Of a stretch of 64,000 bases of DNA, positions 19,738 to 29,392 are shown one piece after another; the stretch's first letter is position 1, and every line of letters starts with the position of its first letter. The position numbers and the translations under genes were made by a program. The notes below the pieces were generated by a model, which did not search any database, had not been told where the DNA came from, and was given only the letters and a program-made list of their open reading frames with translations. The DNA comes from Azospirillum ramasamyi (GTDB lineage: Bacteria; Pseudomonadota; Alphaproteobacteria; Azospirillales; Azospirillaceae): positions 189,501 to 253,500 of the forward strand of contig NZ_CP029831.1 in the NCBI RefSeq assembly GCF_003233655.1. Reading direction: 5' to 3'.

Positions 19738-20643
19738 GTGCCACGGCACCGGACGGCGATGGGACGGTCGACGAGCACAAAAACGACGGGCGCGGAGCGC
19801 GGCGGGGCACCGGACATGGCGCCCTGCCCCTTCGCGGTCGACGACCGGACCATCGCCGGCCATGTCCAGGACATCCGGCTGCGACTGTACCGGCCGCTGA
19901 TCGGACTCGCGGTTCCGGCGCTGCTCTATCTGCATGGCGGCGGCTTCACCTCCGGCTCTCTGGAGGAGGCGGAGGAAACGGCGGCGGCCATCGCCGCCGA
20001 AACCCCGGCGCTGGTGGTGTCGGTCGGCTACTCCCTGGCCCCCGCCCACCCCTTCCCCACCGCCGCACAGGACGCCTACCGCGCGGCGCTGTGGACCGCC
20101 GAGGCGGCGCCGTCCCTGGGCGTCGGCCGCGGCGGGCTCGGCGTCGTCGGCTATGATGCCGGCGGCCATGTCGCCGCCTCCCTGACCTTCCTCGCCCGCG
20201 ACCTGGGCGGGGTGAGCCTTGCGGCGCAGGCGCTGCTCGGCCCGATGCTGGACCCCAGCCTGACGCGGGCCAGCCGCAGCGGCATCGGCGATGGCGACCG
20301 GAAGGGCGGCGCCACGGCACGCCTGTTCGACAGCACGATGGCCGACTGCGCCCGCTGCTACCGCGCCTATCTGCCCGAGGCGGCGCAACGGCTGCACCCC
20401 TATGCCGCGCCGCTGGAATCGCGCCGGCTGGGCGGGCTGCCGCCGGCCCTGATCGTCACCGCCCAGAACGACATGCTGCGCACCGAGGCCGAGCAATACG
20501 CCGCCGGCCTGATCGCCGCCGGGGTACCGACCGAGGTCACCCGCTTTCCCGCCATTTCCCACGACGCCCTGCCCGGCCACCGGCCGGCGTTGCAGGCCGT
20601 CACCGACTTCCTGCGCCGCCGGCTGCCCGCCGCGCGCGCCTGA
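19738..20643 (+). CDS. Alpha/beta hydrolase (HSL/acetyl-esterase-like) with Asp at the nucleophile position
   Basis: The 301-aa protein resembles the hormone-sensitive-lipase (alpha/beta hydrolase fold-3) family. It has an oxyanion-hole motif LHGGGFTSGS (about residue 64) and the SVGYSLAPAHPFP segment typical of the family. The nucleophile elbow reads GYDAGG where family members have GDSAGG, so the catalytic Ser is replaced by Asp. The later Asp (TAQNDML) and His (SHDALPGH) positions look retained. It lies 43 nt upstream of the RND adaptor gene and is probably in the same operon. It may be catalytically altered or non-catalytic. The start is uncertain: GTG 19738, ATG 19759 and ATG 19816 are all in frame, and the conserved fold starts after the last of these. 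Confidence 0.82.
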   Translation: MPRHRTAMGRSTSTKTTGAERGGAPDMAPCPFAVDDRTIAGHVQDIRLRLYRPLIGLAVPALLYLHGGGFTSGSLEEAEETAAAIAAETPALVVSVGYSLAPAHPFPTAAQDAYRAALWTAEAAPSLGVGRGGLGVVGYDAGGHVAASLTFLARDLGGVSLAAQALLGPMLDPSLTRASRSGIGDGDRKGGATARLFDSTMADCARCYRAYLPEAAQRLHPYAAPLESRRLGGLPPALIVTAQNDMLRTEAEQYAAGLIAAGVPTEVTRFPAISHDALPGHRPALQAVTDFLRRRLPAARA

Positions 20644-20686
20644 CATTTTCCTCACCCTATTCACCTCCAGGCCGGAGTCAGACCTC

Positions 20687-21871
20687 ATGACCAAGTCACG
20701 TTCCAAACTCGCCCTTCTCCTGATCGCCGGGGTCGCCGCGGCGGGTGCCGCCGGGGTCGTCGTCACCCAGGGCCATGCCGACGCCCCGCAGACGGCCGCC
20801 ACCGCCCCGCCGCCGCCCGAGGTGGACGTCGCGCCCGTCGTGGTCCGCAAGATCACCGACTGGCAGTCCTATTCCGGCCGGCTGGAAGCGGTGGACCGGG
20901 TGGAGGTGCGGCCCCAGGTGGCCGGCGCCATCACCGCGGTGCATTTCCGCAACGGCGCGCTGGTCCGCCAGGGCGACGTGCTGTTCACCATCGACCCGCG
21001 CCCCTTCGCGGCGGAGGTCGCCCGGCATGAAGCGCAGGTCGCCGCCGCCCAGGCCCGCGTCCGCTTCACCGCGGCGGATCTGGAACGCGCCCAACGGCTG
21101 GTCCGCGACGACACCATTTCCCGCCAGTCCCTGGAGAGCAAGGAGAACGAGGCCCGCGCCGCCGCCGCCAATTTGAAGGCCGCCCAGGCGGCGCTGGAGA
21201 TCGCCCGAATCGACCTGGAGCACAGCCAGGTCCGCGCGCCCGTCTCCGGCCGCGTGTCGCGGGCCGAGGTGACGGTCGGCAATGTGGTGGCGGCGGGCGC
21301 CGCCGCGGCGCCGCTGACCACGCTGGTGTCGGTTTCGCCGATCTACGCCTCCTTCGATGTCGATGAGCAGACCTACCTGACCCACATCGCCGGGGTGAAG
21401 GACGCGGCCGGCGTGCCGGTGCAGCTGGGTCTCGCCAACGAGGCCGGCTATTCCCGCGACGGCGCGGTGGAGCATGTCGACAACCGCATGGACGCGGCGT
21501 CCGGCACCATCCGCGTGCGCGCCCGCTTCGACAATGCCGACGGGCTGCTGGTCCCCGGCCTCTACGCCCGCATCAAGGTCGGCGGCAGCCAGCCGCATGA
21601 GGCCCTGATGGTGGACGACCGCGCCATCGGCACCGATCAGGACAAGAAATTCGTCCTGGTGGTGGCGGAGGACGGCACCGTCGCCTACCGCGCCATCGTG
21701 CCCGGCAGCCAGCAGGCCGGCCTGCGGGTGGTGAAGAGCGGGCTGGAGCCCGGCGAGCGCATCGTCGTCAACGGCCTTCAGCATGCCCGTCCCGGCAGCC
21801 GCGTCAGCCCGCGCACGGTCGCGATGAACGGCACGCCGGAATCCATCCGCACCGCATCCACGGCGCAGTAA
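20687..21871 (+). CDS. RND efflux periplasmic adaptor (AcrA/MexE-like)
   Basis: The 394-aa membrane fusion protein has an N-terminal signal anchor (KLALLLIAGVAAAGAAGVVV) with no lipobox Cys. The lipoyl motif VRPQVAGAITAVHFRNGALV and a central alpha-hairpin (about residues 105-175) follow. The second lipoyl half (RAPVSGRVSRAEVTVGNVV) and a beta-barrel / membrane-proximal domain (IGTDQDKKFVLVV, GLQHARPGSRV) complete it. It links the RND pump encoded 24 nt downstream to an outer-membrane channel. The QHARPG ending is typical of the MexE/MexEF-type subgroup. Confidence 0.93.
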   Translation: MTKSRSKLALLLIAGVAAAGAAGVVVTQGHADAPQTAATAPPPPEVDVAPVVVRKITDWQSYSGRLEAVDRVEVRPQVAGAITAVHFRNGALVRQGDVLFTIDPRPFAAEVARHEAQVAAAQARVRFTAADLERAQRLVRDDTISRQSLESKENEARAAAANLKAAQAALEIARIDLEHSQVRAPVSGRVSRAEVTVGNVVAAGAAAAPLTTLVSVSPIYASFDVDEQTYLTHIAGVKDAAGVPVQLGLANEAGYSRDGAVEHVDNRMDAASGTIRVRARFDNADGLLVPGLYARIKVGGSQPHEALMVDDRAIGTDQDKKFVLVVAEDGTVAYRAIVPGSQQAGLRVVKSGLEPGERIVVNGLQHARPGSRVSPRTVAMNGTPESIRTASTAQ

Positions 21872-21895
21872 TCCACGCCCGCCGGGAGAGCCGTC

Positions 21896-24800
21896 ATGAA
21901 CATCTCGAAATTCTTCATCGACCGCCCGATCTTCGCGGGGGTCCTGTCCGTGGCGCTGTTCCTGGCGGGTGCGATCTCGCTGTTCCAGCTGCCGATCTCC
22001 GAATATCCAGAGGTGGTCCCGCCCTCCGTCGTCGTCCGGGCGCAGTATCCGGGCGCCAACCCCAAGGTCATCGCCGAGACCGTCGCCGCTCCGCTGGAGG
22101 AGCAGATCAACGGCGTCGAGAACATGCTGTACATGCAGTCGCAGGCCAACAGCGACGGCAACATGGCGCTGACCGTCACCTTCCGGCTCGGCACCGATCC
22201 GGACAAGGCGCAGCAGCTGGTGCAGAACCGCGTCTCCCAGGCCCTGCCGCGATTGCCGGAGGATGTGCAGCGCCTGGGCGTGACGACGGTGAAGAGTTCG
22301 CCGACGCTGACCATGGTCGTTCATCTGCTGTCGCCCAACGACCGCTATGACATGACCTATCTGCGCAACTACGCCATCCTGAACGTCAAGGACCGGATCA
22401 GCCGCATCCAGGGTGTCGGCGAGGTGCAGGTGTGGGGTGCCGGCGACTATTCCATGCGCGTCTGGCTCGACCCCAACAAGGTGGCGGAGCGCGGCCTGAC
22501 CGCGTCGGACGTGGTGGCGGCGATCCGCGAGCAGAACGTGCAGGTCGCGGCCGGCGTCATCGGCGCCTCGCCCAGCCTGCCGACCACGCCGCTGCAGCTG
22601 TCGATCAACGCGCAAGGCCGGCTGAAGACGGTGGACGAGTTCGCCGGCATCGTCCTGAAGATCGGCAAGGACGGCGGCGTCACCCATCTGCGCGACGTGG
22701 CGCGGGTCGAACTGGCGGCGGCGCAATACGGGCTGCGGTCGCTGCTGGACAACAAGCCGGCGGTGGCGCTGGGCATCAACCAGTCGCCGGGTGCCAATGC
22801 GCTGGCGATCTCCGACGCCATCCGCGCGACGATGGCCGAGTTGAAGGCCGACATGCCCGACGGCATCGATTTCAGCATCGTCTACGACCCGACCCAGTTC
22901 GTGCGGTCGAGCATCGACGCGGTGATCCACACCCTGCTGGAGGCGGTCGCCCTGGTGGTGCTGGTGGTGATCGTCTTCCTGCAGACCTGGCGGGCCTCGA
23001 TCATCCCGCTGCTGGCCGTGCCGGTGTCGATCGTCGGCACCTTCTCCCTGATGCTTCTGCTGGGTTACTCGATCAACGCGCTGTCGCTGTTCGGCATGGT
23101 GCTGGCCATCGGCATCGTGGTGGACGACGCCATCGTCGTGGTCGAGAATGTCGAGCGCAACATCGAGTCCGGCCTGTCGGCCAAGGAAGCCACCTACAAG
23201 GCGATGCAGGAGGTCAGCGGACCGATCATCGCCATCGCGCTGACCCTGGTCGCCGTCTTCGTGCCGCTGGCCGCCATGAGCGGCCTGACCGGCGAGTTCT
23301 ACAAGCAGTTCGCGATGACCATCGCGATCTCCACCGTCATCTCCGCCTTCAACTCGCTGACCTTGTCGCCGGCCCTGTCGGCGGTGCTGCTGCGCGGACA
23401 CGACCAGCCGCAGGACTGGCTGACCCGCGCCATGAACCGGGTGTTCGGCGGCTTCTTCCGCCTGTTCAACCGGGTGTTCCATCGCGCCTCCACCGGCTAT
23501 GGCCGCGGCGTCGGCGGGGTGGTGCGGCACAAGGGCATGATGATGCTGGTCTATGTGCTGCTGCTGGGCGCCACCGTCCTGCTCGGCCGCGCGGTGCCGA
23601 TGGGCTTCGTCCCGGCCCAGGACAAGGAATACCTCATCAGCTTCGCCCAGCTTCCCAACGGCGCCTCGCTCGACCGCACCGAGGCCGTCATCCGCGAGAT
23701 GACCGACATCGCGCTGAAGCAGCCGGGCGTGCAGAGCGCCGTCGCCTTCCCCGGCCTGTCGGTCAACGGCTTCACCAACAGCTCCAGCGCCGGCATCGTC
23801 TTCGTCACGCTGAAGCCCTTCGCCGAGCGCGGCGACGCCAGCCTGTCGGCCGACGCGATCGCCGCCACCCTGCAACAACGCTATGCCGGCCTGAAGGAAG
23901 CCTTCGTCGCAATCTTCCCGCCGCCGCCGGTGATGGGCCTCGGCACGCTGGGCGGCTTCAAGATGCAGTTGGAGGACCGCGGTGCGCTGGGCTACGAGGC
24001 GCTGAACGCGGCGGTGAACGCCTTCGTCACCAAGGCGATGCAGACGCCGGAATTGGGGCCGACCTTCTCCAGCTACCAGATCAACGTGCCGCAACTGGAC
24101 GTCGATCTCGACCGGGTGAAGGCCAAGCAGCAGGGCGTGGCGGTCGGCGAGGTGTTCGACACCATGCAGATCTATCTGGGCTCGCTATATGTCAACGATT
24201 TCAACAGCTTCGGCCGCGTCTACCAGGTGCGGGTGCAGGCGGACGCGCCGTTCCGGGCCGAGTCCGGCGACATCGGCCTGCTGAAGACCCGCAACGACCG
24301 CGGCGACATGGTGCCCTTGTCCTCGCTGGTGCGGGTGGCGCCCAGCTACGGCCCGGAGATGGTGGTGCGCTACAACGGCTACACCGCCGCCGACATCAAT
24401 GGCGGGCCGGCGCCGGGCTTCTCCTCCGGTCAGGCGCAGGCGGCGGCCGAGCGCATCGCGGCGGAGACCCTGCCGCGCGGCGTGCGGTTCGAGTGGACCG
24501 ACCTGACCTATCAGCAGATCCTGGCCGGCAACTCCGCGCTGTGGGTGTTCCCGATCAGCATCCTTCTGGTCTTCCTGGTGCTGGCGGCGCAGTATGAGAG
24601 CCTGACCCTGCCGCTGGCGATCCTGATGATCGTGCCGATGAGCCTGATGTCGGCGCTGGCCGGCGTGTGGATCACCGGCGGCGACAACAACATCTTCACC
24701 CAGATCGGCTTCATGGTCCTGGTCGGCCTGTCCGCCAAGAACGCCATCCTGATCGTCGAGTTCGCCCGCGAACTGGAGGAGCAGGGCCGCAGTACCGTCC

Positions 24801-25081
24801 AGGCCGCCATCGAGGCCAGCCGCCTGCGCCTGCGCCCGATCCTGATGACCTCCATCGCCTTCATCATGGGCGTGGTGCCGCTGGTGACCTCCACCGGCGC
24901 CGGATCGGAGATGCGGCACGCCATGGGCGTGGCGGTGTTCGCCGGCATGATCGGCGTCACCCTGTTCGGTCTGGTGCTGACCCCGGTCTTCTACGTCCTG
25001 CTGCGCCGGCTGGCCGGCGCGAAGGCGGAGCGGTCGGCGGACCTCCCCTCCACCCCGGCGGGAGCGGTGACGCACCACTGA
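21896..25081 (+). CDS. RND multidrug efflux inner-membrane pump (MexF/AcrB-like, HAE1 family)
   Basis: The 1061-aa protein has the full HAE1 architecture: N-terminal MNISKFFIDRPIFAGVLS, two large periplasmic loops and 12 membrane segments. The TM4 proton-relay motif LAIGIVVDDAIVVVENVERN carries the paired Asp residues. The C-terminal half has GLSAKNAILIVEFARE and TPVFYVLLRR. Conservation is strong with no break. It would expel hydrophobic or amphiphilic compounds by proton exchange. No outer-membrane factor gene follows; the next gene is convergent. The pump therefore probably uses a TolC-type channel encoded elsewhere. Confidence 0.95.
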   Translation: MNISKFFIDRPIFAGVLSVALFLAGAISLFQLPISEYPEVVPPSVVVRAQYPGANPKVIAETVAAPLEEQINGVENMLYMQSQANSDGNMALTVTFRLGTDPDKAQQLVQNRVSQALPRLPEDVQRLGVTTVKSSPTLTMVVHLLSPNDRYDMTYLRNYAILNVKDRISRIQGVGEVQVWGAGDYSMRVWLDPNKVAERGLTASDVVAAIREQNVQVAAGVIGASPSLPTTPLQLSINAQGRLKTVDEFAGIVLKIGKDGGVTHLRDVARVELAAAQYGLRSLLDNKPAVALGINQSPGANALAISDAIRATMAELKADMPDGIDFSIVYDPTQFVRSSIDAVIHTLLEAVALVVLVVIVFLQTWRASIIPLLAVPVSIVGTFSLMLLLGYSINALSLFGMVLAIGIVVDDAIVVVENVERNIESGLSAKEATYKAMQEVSGPIIAIALTLVAVFVPLAAMSGLTGEFYKQFAMTIAISTVISAFNSLTLSPALSAVLLRGHDQPQDWLTRAMNRVFGGFFRLFNRVFHRASTGYGRGVGGVVRHKGMMMLVYVLLLGATVLLGRAVPMGFVPAQDKEYLISFAQLPNGASLDRTEAVIREMTDIALKQPGVQSAVAFPGLSVNGFTNSSSAGIVFVTLKPFAERGDASLSADAIAATLQQRYAGLKEAFVAIFPPPPVMGLGTLGGFKMQLEDRGALGYEALNAAVNAFVTKAMQTPELGPTFSSYQINVPQLDVDLDRVKAKQQGVAVGEVFDTMQIYLGSLYVNDFNSFGRVYQVRVQADAPFRAESGDIGLLKTRNDRGDMVPLSSLVRVAPSYGPEMVVRYNGYTAADINGGPAPGFSSGQAQAAAERIAAETLPRGVRFEWTDLTYQQILAGNSALWVFPISILLVFLVLAAQYESLTLPLAILMIVPMSLMSALAGVWITGGDNNIFTQIGFMVLVGLSAKNAILIVEFARELEEQGRSTVQAAIEASRLRLRPILMTSIAFIMGVVPLVTSTGAGSEMRHAMGVAVFAGMIGVTLFGLVLTPVFYVLLRRLAGAKAERSADLPSTPAGAVTHH

Positions 25082-25099
25082 CTGCTCGCCATTGACCGC

Positions 25100-26224
25100 T
25101 TACCGTCTGAAGACTTCCTCCGCAACGGCATCCAGCAGGGCCTCGTCGCTCTGCTGGTTTCCGTTCGTCAGGAAGATCAGCGCGGTGCGGCGGCCGGGGT
25201 AATAGCGGACATCGGCCTCGAACCCGTCATAGCGGCCGTCATGGCCGACGCTACGCCCCCAGCGGTCCTTCGACAGCGCGACGCCCAGCCCCTGCCCCTC
25301 CTCGTTCTCCGACGGGGTCATCATCCGCCGGACCGTCTCGGGTTTCAGCAAGCGGTTGTCGCGGAACAGGGCGAAGACGAAGCGTTCCAGATCGCCGGCG
25401 GTGGTGACCAGCGGCCCGTCGCCGGTGGTCGCCGCCCAGGACCGGCGGCTGACGTCGCCCTCCTCGGTATAGCCATGGGCAAGGCTGCGGTCGCGCGGAT
25501 CGGCACCCACGGTGGTCGAGTTCATCCCGGCCCGCTCCAGCACCCGGCTGCGCAGCACCTGCGCGAAGGGAACGCCATCGCGCAATGCCGCGATGTGGCC
25601 GAGCAGGACATAGTTGCTGTTGGAATACCCGTAATGCCCGCCGACCGGCCCGGTCGCCTCCTCCCCCGCCGCATAGGCGAGCAGAGCGCCGCTGCGCGGC
25701 AGCCGTTCCGGCTTGGCCGCCTCGTCCTCTTCATAGGCATCGGTGATGTAATCGGGAATGCCCGAGCTGTGGTCGAGCAGATGGACCAGCCGCGCCCGGT
25801 TGGCATTGGCGACCTTGCCCAGCGGCAGATCCGGCGCCAGTTCCCGCACGGGCCGGTCGAGCGAGAGCAGCCCCTCCTCCACCTGCTGCATCACGACGGC
25901 GGCGGTCGCCATCTTGCCGACGGAAGCGACATAGAAGCGCGTCTCCTCCGTCACCGGCCGCTCCCCCCGCCGGTCGGCGATGCCGGAGACGACGACTCGC
26001 CGGAGGTCGGGGCCGGACACCAGCAGGACGCCGCCGTCGAGTTCCTCCTCGGCGATGAAGCGGTCGAGGAGGCGTTGGAGGTGGTCGGCCGCGTGAGCGG
26101 GGGTGGAGGCGAGGCCCAACAGAAGCGCTAGGGTCAGGAGTTGCCCGATCAAGCGCCCAATCCGGGCTGGTACCCGGTCAGGCTGGCATTCTCCACACCT
26201 CTGCATAGCCCTGCCCCTTCGCAA
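25100..26224 (-). CDS. Serine hydrolase of the class C beta-lactamase / D-Ala-D-Ala carboxypeptidase fold
   Basis: The 374-aa protein has an N-terminal signal peptide (LIGQLLTLALLLGLASTPAHAA). All three penicillin-recognising motifs are visible: SxxK as SVGK (about residue 90), YxN as YSN (about 185), and the KTG-box equivalent as HDG (about 325). The family covers AmpC-type lactamases, esterases and peptidases, and the HDG variant with a ~375-aa length favours an esterase/peptidase-like member over a true lactamase. It converges on the RND pump gene with an 18-nt gap. The start could also be ATG 26206. Confidence 0.85.
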   Translation of the reverse strand: MRRGRAMQRCGECQPDRVPARIGRLIGQLLTLALLLGLASTPAHAADHLQRLLDRFIAEEELDGGVLLVSGPDLRRVVVSGIADRRGERPVTEETRFYVASVGKMATAAVVMQQVEEGLLSLDRPVRELAPDLPLGKVANANRARLVHLLDHSSGIPDYITDAYEEDEAAKPERLPRSGALLAYAAGEEATGPVGGHYGYSNSNYVLLGHIAALRDGVPFAQVLRSRVLERAGMNSTTVGADPRDRSLAHGYTEEGDVSRRSWAATTGDGPLVTTAGDLERFVFALFRDNRLLKPETVRRMMTPSENEEGQGLGVALSKDRWGRSVGHDGRYDGFEADVRYYPGRRTALIFLTNGNQQSDEALLDAVAEEVFRR

Positions 26225-26421
26225 TCCGGCGGGTTTAGGCCCAAAGTGGTGGCTGCATTCGAAGCTACGCAGGGCAATCAGGAAACGGCAAGAGGCCAGA
26301 CGAGCGGCTTAGGTGAAGCTGTCGCTCAGCCAGATGGTCTTCAGATTGGAACCGGCATCCTCGCAGGACTGACGGAGCTTGCGGACGATGGGACGGGCAA
26401 GGCGAGTGCCGCCATTTCCCC

Positions 26422-29316
26422 TCAATGCGCCTCCTCCCAATTGTCCCCGATCCCCGCCTCCGCCACCAGCGGCACGCCGAGATGCGCGGCGCCCTCCATC
26501 ACCCCGCGCACGATGCGCGCCGCGTCCTCGGCCTCCGCTTCCGGGACCTCGAACAGCAGTTCGTCGTGCACCTGCAGCAGCATCCGCGCGCTGCTCCCCG
26601 CTGCCGCCAAGGCTGCGGGCATGCGGTTCATGGCGCGCTTCATGATGTCGGCGGCGGTGCCCTGGATGGGGGCGTTGATGGCCTGGCGCTCGGCGAAGGC
26701 GCGGCGGGCGGCGTTCTTGTCCTGGATGCCGGGCATGTAGCAGCGGCGGCCGAACAGGGTCACCACATAACCGTGCTGGCGGGCGAAGGCCTTGATCGAC
26801 TCCATCCACACCTTCAACTCGTGGAAGCGCTCCAGATAGGTCTTGATGAAGGCGTTGGCCTCGCCGGGCGTAATGCCCAGCTGGCGGCCCAGACCGAAGC
26901 CGGAGATGCCGTAGATGATGCCGAAGTTGATCGCCTTGGCCTTGCGGCGGATGTCCGGCGTCATCTGCTCCAGCGGGATGCCGAAGACCTGGGCGGCGGT
27001 GGCGGCGTGAATGTCCAGACCGTCGCGGAAGGCGTCCTTCAGCGCCTGGATGTTCGCCATCTCCGCCACCAGTCGCAGCTCGATCTGCGAATAATCGACG
27101 CTCAGCAGCTTGTGGCCGGGTGACGCCACGAAGGCGCGGCGGATCTTCTTGCCCTCCTCCGTCCGCACCGGGATGTTCTGCAGGTTGGGATCGGTGGAGG
27201 ACAGGCGGCCGGTGTTGGTCGCCGCCAGCGCGAAGGCGGTGTGGACCCGGCCGGTGACGGGGGAGATCTTCTCCTGCAGCGCGTCGGTGTAGGTGCTCTT
27301 CAGCTTGGCGAGCTGGCGCCAGTCCAGAACGCGCTGGGCGATGGTGTGGCCCTGCTCCGACAGCTCCTCCAGCACGCTGCTGTCGGTGGAATAGGCGCCG
27401 GTCTTGCCCTTCTTGCCCGTGCCGAGCTTGAGATTGTCGAACAGGATCTCGCCCAGCTGCTTGGGCGAGCCGATGTTGAAGCTCTGGCCGGCAAGGGCGT
27501 GGACGTCCTTCTCGATCTCGGCGAGGCGGACGGACAGGCTCTGCGACAGGTCGGACAGCGCCTTCTTGTCGATGCGCACGCCGGCCCGCTCCATGTCCGC
27601 CACCACCGGGACCAGCGGGCGGTCCAGCGTCTCGTAGACGGTGACCATGCGGTCGTCGACCAGCCGCGGCTTCAGCAGCGTCCACAGGCGCAGCGTGATT
27701 TCGGCGTCCTCGGCGGCATAGGCCAGCGCCTTGTCCAGCGGCACGCGGTCGAAGGTGATCTGGTTCTTGCCGGTGCCGCAGACCTCCTTGAAGGGGATCG
27801 GCGTGTAGGCGAGGTGCAGCTCCGCCAACTCGTCCATGCCGTGGCCGTGGGCGCCGCCGTCCAGCACGTAGGAGATCAGCATGCTGTCGTCCACCGGCGA
27901 CACCTTGATGCCGTTGCGGGCGAACAGCTGGTGGTCGAACTTGAAGTTGTGGCCGATCTTCATGACCGACGGGTCTTCAAGCACGTCCTTCAGGATCGCC
28001 ATCGCCTCGGCCGTCGGGATCTGCACCGGGGGCGGCGGGGCGTCGAAGTCCAGCTGGCCGGCGGCGGCGCCGGACGCGACATGGGCCAGGGGGATGTAGC
28101 AGGCGATGCCGGGCTCGGTCGACAGCGACACGCCGACCAGCGTGGCGGTGGCCGGGGTAAGGCTATCGGTCTCGGTATCCACCGCCAGCACGCCGGTTTC
28201 CCGCGCCCGCTCGACCCAGCGGCGCAGCGTGTCGGCGTCCTGCACCAGCTCGTAGCGCACCTCCGGCACATGCAGCACCGTCTTGCGGGCCGGACGCTCC
28301 GCCGCTTCGTCGGACGGCACGGCGGCGAGGGCCTTCGCCGCCGGGGCGGACGAGACGGAGGGGGCGGACTCCCCGGCGCCGTCGGCGATGCGGCCATCCT
28401 TCTGCATCTCCATCTCGACGCGGGAGACGATTGTGCGGAAGCCCTGCGCCTTCAGGAAGTCGATCAGCCGCTGATGATCGGGTTCGCGCACGCGCAGCTC
28501 GTCCAGGGGCTTGGGCGGCGGCACGTTCTCGTCCAGAAGGACCAGACGGCGGGAGATACGCGCCTGCTCGGCGAACTCGATCAGCTTCTGGCGGCGGGCC
28601 GGCTGCTTGATCTTCCCGGCATTGGCCAGCAGGGCTTCCAGGTCGCCATATTCGGTGATCAGCTGCGCGGCGGTCTTCACGCCGATGCCGGGCACGCCGG
28701 GGACGTTGTCGACACTGTCGCCGGCCAGCGCCTGGACGTCCACCACCTTTTCCGGCGGCACGCCGAACTTCTCGAACACCTCGTCGGGGCCGATGGACTT
28801 GTTCTTCATCGGGTCGAACATGCCGACTCCGGGGCGGACCAGCTGCATCAGATCCTTGTCGGACGACACGATGGTCACCTTACGCCCGGCCTCCTGCGCC
28901 AGACGGGCATAGGTGGCGATCAGGTCGTCGGCCTCATAGCCCTCAAGCTCCAGGCAGGGCAGGCAGAAGGCCTCCGTCGCCTCGCGGATCAGGGCGAACT
29001 GGGGCTTCAGCTCCTCCGGCGGTTCCGGGCGGTGGGCCTTGTAGTCGGGATAGAACTCGTTGCGGAAATTCAGGCGCTTGCTGTCGAAGACGACCGCCAC
29101 GGCTTCCGCCCTGGCGTCGGCCAGCAGCTTCAGCAGCATGTTGGAAAATCCCAGCACCGCGTTGACCGGCGTGCCGTCCGGCCGCGTCAGCATCGGCAGC
29201 GCATGGAAGGCGCGGAAGATGAAGCCGGAGCCGTCGACCAGATACAGGCCGCTGCCGTCGCCGTTGGAGGCGGTTTCGGAGGCGTCGTTCTTGGAGGCAG
29301 CGGTGGCGTCGGTCAT
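26422..29316 (-). CDS. polA: DNA polymerase I
   Basis: The 964-aa protein has three domains. The N-terminal 5'-3' exonuclease/FEN domain (about residues 20-310) carries DGSGFIFRAF, YKAHR and the helix-hairpin-helix region GVPGIGVKTAA. The 3'-5' proofreading domain (about 370-560) keeps the exonuclease Asp/Glu in VDTETDSL and IGHNFKFD. The polymerase domain has LLSVDYSQIELR (motif A), RRKAKAINFGIIYG (motif B) and QVHDELLFE (motif C). It acts in gap filling, Okazaki-fragment maturation and excision repair. The frame stays open upstream to 29445, but ATG 29314-29316 (MTDATAASKND) after a purine-rich aaggaaggga stretch fits the family start best. The 3'-5' domain appears catalytically intact. Confidence 0.97.
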   Translation of the reverse strand: MTDATAASKNDASETASNGDGSGLYLVDGSGFIFRAFHALPMLTRPDGTPVNAVLGFSNMLLKLLADARAEAVAVVFDSKRLNFRNEFYPDYKAHRPEPPEELKPQFALIREATEAFCLPCLELEGYEADDLIATYARLAQEAGRKVTIVSSDKDLMQLVRPGVGMFDPMKNKSIGPDEVFEKFGVPPEKVVDVQALAGDSVDNVPGVPGIGVKTAAQLITEYGDLEALLANAGKIKQPARRQKLIEFAEQARISRRLVLLDENVPPPKPLDELRVREPDHQRLIDFLKAQGFRTIVSRVEMEMQKDGRIADGAGESAPSVSSAPAAKALAAVPSDEAAERPARKTVLHVPEVRYELVQDADTLRRWVERARETGVLAVDTETDSLTPATATLVGVSLSTEPGIACYIPLAHVASGAAAGQLDFDAPPPPVQIPTAEAMAILKDVLEDPSVMKIGHNFKFDHQLFARNGIKVSPVDDSMLISYVLDGGAHGHGMDELAELHLAYTPIPFKEVCGTGKNQITFDRVPLDKALAYAAEDAEITLRLWTLLKPRLVDDRMVTVYETLDRPLVPVVADMERAGVRIDKKALSDLSQSLSVRLAEIEKDVHALAGQSFNIGSPKQLGEILFDNLKLGTGKKGKTGAYSTDSSVLEELSEQGHTIAQRVLDWRQLAKLKSTYTDALQEKISPVTGRVHTAFALAATNTGRLSSTDPNLQNIPVRTEEGKKIRRAFVASPGHKLLSVDYSQIELRLVAEMANIQALKDAFRDGLDIHAATAAQVFGIPLEQMTPDIRRKAKAINFGIIYGISGFGLGRQLGITPGEANAFIKTYLERFHELKVWMESIKAFARQHGYVVTLFGRRCYMPGIQDKNAARRAFAERQAINAPIQGTAADIMKRAMNRMPAALAAAGSSARMLLQVHDELLFEVPEAEAEDAARIVRGVMEGAAHLGVPLVAEAGIGDNWEEAH

Positions 29317-29392
29317 GATGGTCTCTCGTCCCTTCCTTGCGGGCGCTACCATCGCCGAAGGAGGCCCGGGAGTCGAGTGCCGAGACCGGAAT

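Noticed and set aside
20696..24094. 1132-codon minus-strand open frame over the RND genes
   Set aside because: It is antisense to the AcrA- and AcrB-like genes, with His/Arg/Asp/Gln-rich composition typical of antisense frames in high-GC DNA.
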